Shown here in pieces: positions 60,485 to 64,000 of a stretch of 64,000 bases of DNA. The notes under the pieces were generated by a model. That model saw nothing but the letters and a program-made list of their open reading frames with translations. It was not told where the DNA came from and did no database searches. Numbering within the stretch: the first letter of the stretch is position 1; the number at the start of each line of letters is the position of its first letter. Source of the DNA: an uncultured Campylobacter sp. (lineage in GTDB: Bacteria; Campylobacterota; Campylobacteria; Campylobacterales; Campylobacteraceae). The position numbers and the translations under genes were made by a program. The stretch lies in the NCBI RefSeq assembly GCF_938002845.1, contig NZ_CALKZP010000058.1, positions 42,544 to 106,543 of the forward strand, in the 5' to 3' direction.

Positions 60485-61216
60485 ATGAAAACGCGTATAA
60501 TCACCGGCGTCGCGCTATTTGCGGCGGTTTTGGTCATCTTTTTTGTTGATAGCTATCTGTTAAATTTTGCCATTTTGGGCTTCGTGCTTTACACGGCCTT
60601 TAGCGAAGCGCAGAAGCTCTACGGCCTGCAGGGCGGCTCTCTTGCGCTTATAGCGGTTATTTTTTATCTGCTTACTCCATTTTCAAACCCCGTATTTATC
60701 GCTATTTTAGCGGTTTTGCTCGTTGTTAGTTTTCTCGCGCATTTTAAGAGCGAAAATCTAACGCCCGCACTGCCATTTTTGTATCCGATGACGCCGATTT
60801 TTCTCATCTGGATGCTTTATTCGCAGTACGGCGTGGGCTACTTGGCGTGGCTGATTTTAACGGTCGTGGCGTGCGATAGCGGGGCGTTTTTTGTTGGCAA
60901 ATTTTGCGGTAAACACGCCTTTAGCGAGACCTCGCCGAACAAAACTTGGGAGGGCGTAGCAGGCGGTATCGCCGTGGCTACGGTCTTTGGCGCGGGCTTT
61001 GGCTGGGTGCTGACCGATAGCTTTTGGCATAGCCTCATCACGGCGTTTTTGGTTGCGGTTTTTGGCGTTTGGGGCGATCTTTTCGAGAGCTACTTAAAGC
61101 GCCGCGTGGGCGTCAAGGATAGTGGCACGCTACTGCCGGGCCACGGCGGGATGCTTGACCGCGTCGACGGCTATCTGTTTGGCGTCGCGGCGATGCTCTG
61201 GACGCTATCGTGGTAG
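60485..61216 (+). CDS. cdsA: phosphatidate cytidylyltransferase
   Basis: Makes CDP-diacylglycerol for phospholipid synthesis. 243 aa, about seven membrane helices. Signature SYLKRRVGVKDSGTLLPGHGGMLDRVDG near the C-terminus. The start is the ATG at 60485 behind AAAAAAGGAAAA; a longer frame to 60419 reads through spacer. Overlaps dxr by 7 bases, as in C. jejuni. Confidence 0.93.
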   Translation: MKTRIITGVALFAAVLVIFFVDSYLLNFAILGFVLYTAFSEAQKLYGLQGGSLALIAVIFYLLTPFSNPVFIAILAVLLVVSFLAHFKSENLTPALPFLYPMTPIFLIWMLYSQYGVGYLAWLILTVVACDSGAFFVGKFCGKHAFSETSPNKTWEGVAGGIAVATVFGAGFGWVLTDSFWHSLITAFLVAVFGVWGDLFESYLKRRVGVKDSGTLLPGHGGMLDRVDGYLFGVAAMLWTLSW

Positions 61217-62313
61217 TGCTGGGCTCGACGGGCTCGATCGGGACGAACACCCTAAATCTAGCCCGCAAATTCGGCCTTAGCGTCGAGGCGCTGAGTTGCG
61301 CGTCAAACTACGAGCTTTTAAACGAGCAAATCGCCGAATTTAAGCCCAAATTCGTCTGTATCGCCGAACCAAAATTTGCTAAATTGGTAAAACACAAACA
61401 CGTTTTTGCCGGCGCGCAGGGCATCTGCGATATGCTAAAAGAGTGCGAGAGCGAGCGCGTCGTAAATTCTCTAGTGGGCTTTGCCGGGCTGGCTCCGAGC
61501 TTAGCCGCGCAAAAGCTAGGCAAAAAGCTAGCGCTTGCAAATAAAGAAAGCCTCGTCGCGGGCGGCAAATTTTTAGACAGGGGCGCGATAGATCCGATAG
61601 ATAGCGAGCATTTTGGGTTAAAATTCTTGCTCGCAAACAAAACCCCTGTAGCTAGGCTCGTCATCACGGCCTCGGGCGGCGCCTTTTACAAAACCCCGAT
61701 AAAAGCCCTAAAAGACGCCCGCGCCGCAGACGCGCTAAAGCACCCCAACTGGAGCATGGGCGCAAAGATCACGATCGACAGCGCGACGATGGCGAACAAG
61801 CTTTTTGAGGTGCTGGAGGCTTTTTGGCTTTACGGCGTGCGGGATATCGAGGCGCTTATCGAGCGCACGTCCACGGTGCACGCGATAGTGGAGTTTGCCG
61901 ACGGCTCGACTACGGCGCACCTATCTAAAACCGATATGATTTTAGCCATCGCGCATGCGATTTTGGGCGAGGATGGGGCGCTAAATTTGAGCGCCGCCGA
62001 TGTGCAAATCGTGCCGAATTTGGATCTAAAAACTCTAAAAAACATAAAATTCGGCGAAATAAATTTAAAAAAATATCCTATCTTTTCGCTAAAAGACCAA
62101 GCTTTGCAAAACCCCGATCTTGGCGTCGCTATCAACGCTGCAAACGAGGTCGCCGTGTATAAATTTTTGCGCGGCGAGTGCGGATTTTTAGATATCTCGC
62201 GAACGGTTTTAGCCGCAGCAAAGAGGTTTGAAAACGAGAAAATAGAGAGCGAGGGCAGGATCTTTGAAGTAGATTTAGAAGTGAGAGCGTGGGCGGAAAA
62301 GTCGCTGAAATAG
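61210..62313 (+). CDS. dxr: 1-deoxy-D-xylulose 5-phosphate reductoisomerase
   Basis: Second step of the MEP isoprenoid pathway. 367 aa; GTG start inside the cdsA end. NADPH loop VVLGSTGSIGTNTL (residues 2-15), NKESLVAGG, metal site in DSEHFGLKFL, and WSMGAKITIDSATMANKLFEVLEAFWLYG. The C-terminus is encoded right up to the structured element: its stop codon overlaps the element's end by 1-3 bases. Confidence 0.93.
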   Translation: MVVLGSTGSIGTNTLNLARKFGLSVEALSCASNYELLNEQIAEFKPKFVCIAEPKFAKLVKHKHVFAGAQGICDMLKECESERVVNSLVGFAGLAPSLAAQKLGKKLALANKESLVAGGKFLDRGAIDPIDSEHFGLKFLLANKTPVARLVITASGGAFYKTPIKALKDARAADALKHPNWSMGAKITIDSATMANKLFEVLEAFWLYGVRDIEALIERTSTVHAIVEFADGSTTAHLSKTDMILAIAHAILGEDGALNLSAADVQIVPNLDLKTLKNIKFGEINLKKYPIFSLKDQALQNPDLGVAINAANEVAVYKFLRGECGFLDISRTVLAAAKRFENEKIESEGRIFEVDLEVRAWAEKSLK

Positions 62314-62717
62314 CGGCTTGTCTTTTGAGCGTCTTTGAATGAGCTAGAAATTTGCTCCCTCGATGAACTAAATGTTCTATCTTCGGTCGAAAATTTCTTC
62401 GCAACATTCAAATCCATCTCAAAATACTTCGCCTTGATTTTTTACGCTCAAATTTGAAGTCAAATTTGGTTAAATTTTCAAAATTTTACCCACCGAGACC
62501 CGCATCTTAAAAACGTCAAATTTGAATCATATTTGCGACGCTTTGCGGTAGCAAAGCAGCGTCGCCACCCTTAACTTCGCTTCACTCGTTACGAGACGGC
62601 AACAAGTTGCCTCTACGAAGAAAAGCGTCGTAGGGGGAGGGGGCTCCTTTGCTTCGCTACGCTCGCAACTGCAAAGCAGAGCGCAATTCAAGCCCCTTCC
62701 CCCTTAACAAGAAAGAT
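62314..62717 (-). repeat. structured intergenic element, copy C (3' end of dxr)
   Basis: Minus-strand copy of the element at 53.6-54.0 kb. Right module pairs: TTTTGAG/CTCAAAA (62424-62418 with 62329-62323), GAAATTT/AAATTTC (62397-62391 with 62353-62347), apical GAT(a)GAAC/GTTCATC. Middle and left are a chain of hairpins: GCGACGC/GCGTCGC with CTTTGC/GCAAAG, GGCAAC/GTTGCC, CTCGT/ACGAG, CTACG/CGTAG, and GGGGG-GGGGCT/AGCCCC-CCCCC. AAGATGCGGGTCTCGGTGGG matches copy A closely. Its right end meets the dxr stop codon. Confidence 0.75.
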
Positions 62718-62868
62718 TAATTTGCACAAAAACTATAATTTAAAACGCTAAATTTAACCAAACCAAATTTAGCATTTTCAGGGTGTGGGTCTGGGCGCGT
62801 AAATTTAAAATTTGCTCAAAATATTTGCTTAAAACGACACATTTTCGTCGCCGTAATCGTCGCCGATA

Positions 62869-62877
62869 TGTTATAAT
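62869..62877 (+). promoter_or_regulatory. extended -10 promoter of the uracil permease gene
   Basis: TG-T-TATAAT at 62869-62877. The ATG is about 109 bases further, so the 5' leader would be about 100 bases. Confidence 0.5.
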
Positions 62878-62985
62878 TTCACGAATTTTTAAATCGCGCC
62901 GGCTTTAAATTCGGTCGCAAAAAAAGACAAATGCTGCAAATTTCAAGAGTCAAAAAAATAAGTCGTAAAACAAAAAGAGGAAAAT

Positions 62986-64000
62986 ATGGAAAAATACGAA
63001 GGCTATAATCTTAGGTTTAAAGACGCTCTGGTTGGCGTTCAGTTTTTATTCGTCGCGTTTGGTGCGCTCGTGCTGGTACCGATCTTAACGGGGCTTGATA
63101 CGTCCGTGGCGCTATTTACGGCGGGCATCGGCACGCTGCTGTTTCAGCTCGTCACGCGCAAAAACGTCCCGCCGATCTTTCTCGCGTCTAGTTTCGCATT
63201 CATCGCGCCGCTTAGCTTTGGCGTGAAAGAATGGGGCATCGCCGCGACGATGGGCGGAGTGATCGCGGCGGGGCTTTTTTACGTGGTTTTGAGCCTGCTT
63301 ATTAGGCTCAAAGGCGAGGGGTTTTTGCATAAAATTTTACCGCCCGTGGTCGTGGGTCCCGTCATCATGACGATCGGCCTCATCCTCTCGCCCGCGGCCG
63401 TAAATATGGTCATGGGCAAGGGCAAAGAGGCGCTTTACACGCAGGGGCAGTCGCTTACCATCGCGCTCATCTCGCTCTCGGCGGTTATCGTCGTGATGAT
63501 GTTTGGTCGCGGCATGCTGCGTCTCGTGCCGATACTTTGCGGCATCGCGGCGGGATACTGTGCGTCGCTGTTTGTCGGGATCGTGGATTTTACGCCGATT
63601 CTAAACGCGCCGTGGTTTGCGCTGCCGAATTTTACCGCGCCGGTTTTTAAACTCGAAGCCGTGATCTACATGGTGCCTATCGCGATTGCGCCCGCAATCG
63701 AACACATCGGCGATATGCTCGCGATCAGCAACGTCACGAAGGAAAATTTTCTCAAAAACCCGGGTCTTAAAAGCACGCTGCTAGGCGACGGTCTTGCGAC
63801 GTCGCTAGCAGGCTGCTTCGGTGGGCCGCCGAACACCACCTACTCGGAGGTCACGGGCGCGGTCAGCATCACGAAGGCCTACAATCCAGCCATCATGACC
63901 TTTGCCGCGCTTGCGGCGATACTGCTAGCCTTCGTGGGCAAGCTTGGCGCCGCGCTCTCTACAATCCCCGCTCCCGTCATCGGCGGCATCATGCTGCTGC
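62986..64000 (+). CDS. uraA: NCS2-family uracil permease, 3' end cut by the window
   Basis: At least 338 codons, open to the window edge. ATG follows AAGAGGAAA. Many membrane helices; uracil-transporter motifs are visible: GPVIMTIGLIL, PAIEHIGDMLAIS near residue 240 (the QH/E-x-G site on helix 8), and GCFGGPPNTTYSE near residue 278. The pattern fits UraA rather than xanthine permeases (which carry NQ-type motifs), but substrate is inferred. Imports uracil with a proton. Confidence 0.85.
   Translation, partial: MEKYEGYNLRFKDALVGVQFLFVAFGALVLVPILTGLDTSVALFTAGIGTLLFQLVTRKNVPPIFLASSFAFIAPLSFGVKEWGIAATMGGVIAAGLFYVVLSLLIRLKGEGFLHKILPPVVVGPVIMTIGLILSPAAVNMVMGKGKEALYTQGQSLTIALISLSAVIVVMMFGRGMLRLVPILCGIAAGYCASLFVGIVDFTPILNAPWFALPNFTAPVFKLEAVIYMVPIAIAPAIEHIGDMLAISNVTKENFLKNPGLKSTLLGDGLATSLAGCFGGPPNTTYSEVTGAVSITKAYNPAIMTFAALAAILLAFVGKLGAALSTIPAPVIGGIMLL

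Noticed and set aside
62581..62717. tRNA or rRNA fragment in the hairpin chain
   Set aside because: No T-loop, no CCA-adjacent acceptor stem and no rRNA landmark could be found.
63112..63330. Minus-strand frame inside the uracil permease gene
   Set aside because: Shadow frame; the plus strand encodes continuous NCS2 helices.

Overview
The window reads as the chromosome of a high-GC, host-associated Campylobacter of the oral type; C. gracilis is a plausible guess but the sequence alone does not prove it. The evidence is Campylobacterota-style gene order (era followed by a Cts-type transformation system; hisS-speA-cysE-aspB; NFACT, coiled-coil protein, cdsA, dxr), an OprD/MOMP-type porin, a Wolinella-like fcc cytochrome/flavoprotein operon, and AT-rich intergenic spacers built from AAATTTTAAAATTT-type words between GC-rich genes. 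I saw no tRNA, rRNA, CRISPR array or insertion sequence.

Layout. 0.1-10.5 kb: era, then a nine-gene operon for a type II secretion/type IV pilus-like DNA-uptake machine (PilM/PilN-like fusion, PilO-like, small periplasmic protein, secretin, ExeA-like AAA ATPase, TPR membrane protein, periplasmic protein, GspE ATPase, GspF platform), closed by a strong terminator. 10.6-16.8 kb: ftsK, ftsW and murG (division and peptidoglycan), with a 1.6 kb repeat-rich noncoding stretch between ftsK and ftsW. 17.0-19.7 kb: a Sel1-like gene divergent from htpG, whose control region carries a consensus promoter plus HspR-like and HrcA-like operators. 19.8-24.2 kb: a decayed accessory zone (two gene fragments joined at their broken 5' ends, an AT-rich membrane gene followed by a pseudogene, a porin, an orphan AT-rich gene). 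24.6-28.4 kb: a periplasmic flavocytochrome reductase operon with a divergent LysR regulator.

28.7-46.3 kb is the most distinctive block: a 17.6 kb, all-minus-strand aryl-polyene-type biosynthetic cluster. It encodes a phosphopantetheinyl transferase, a DUF3261 lipoprotein, two ketosynthases, a chain-length-factor-like ketosynthase, a ketoreductase, two hotdog dehydratases (one fused to an acyl-AMP ligase), two acyl carrier proteins, two acyltransferases, a glycosyltransferase, a thioesterase, a LolA-like carrier and an MMPL exporter. The proteins should prime and extend an aryl starter on carrier protein, load it on a glycolipid-like anchor and export it to the outer membrane. Several genes carry in-frame low-complexity inserts made of the same AATTTTATC/GAAATTTCAT words as the spacers, and one ORF inside the operon is almost entirely a degenerate tandem repeat.

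46.9-64 kb is mostly housekeeping: aspB-cysE-speA-hisS, a semiSWEET transporter, leuC (without leuD beside it), a GNAT acetyltransferase, a TonB-dependent siderophore receptor with a Fur-like box, NFACT (probably leaderless), cdsA, dxr and a partial uracil permease. In this part three diverged copies of one structured intergenic element (up to about 0.4 kb) sit at the 3' ends of leuC, the TonB receptor and dxr. Their stems differ in sequence but keep pairing, which is covariation, and I could not match the element to a described family. It is the best candidate here for an undescribed system.
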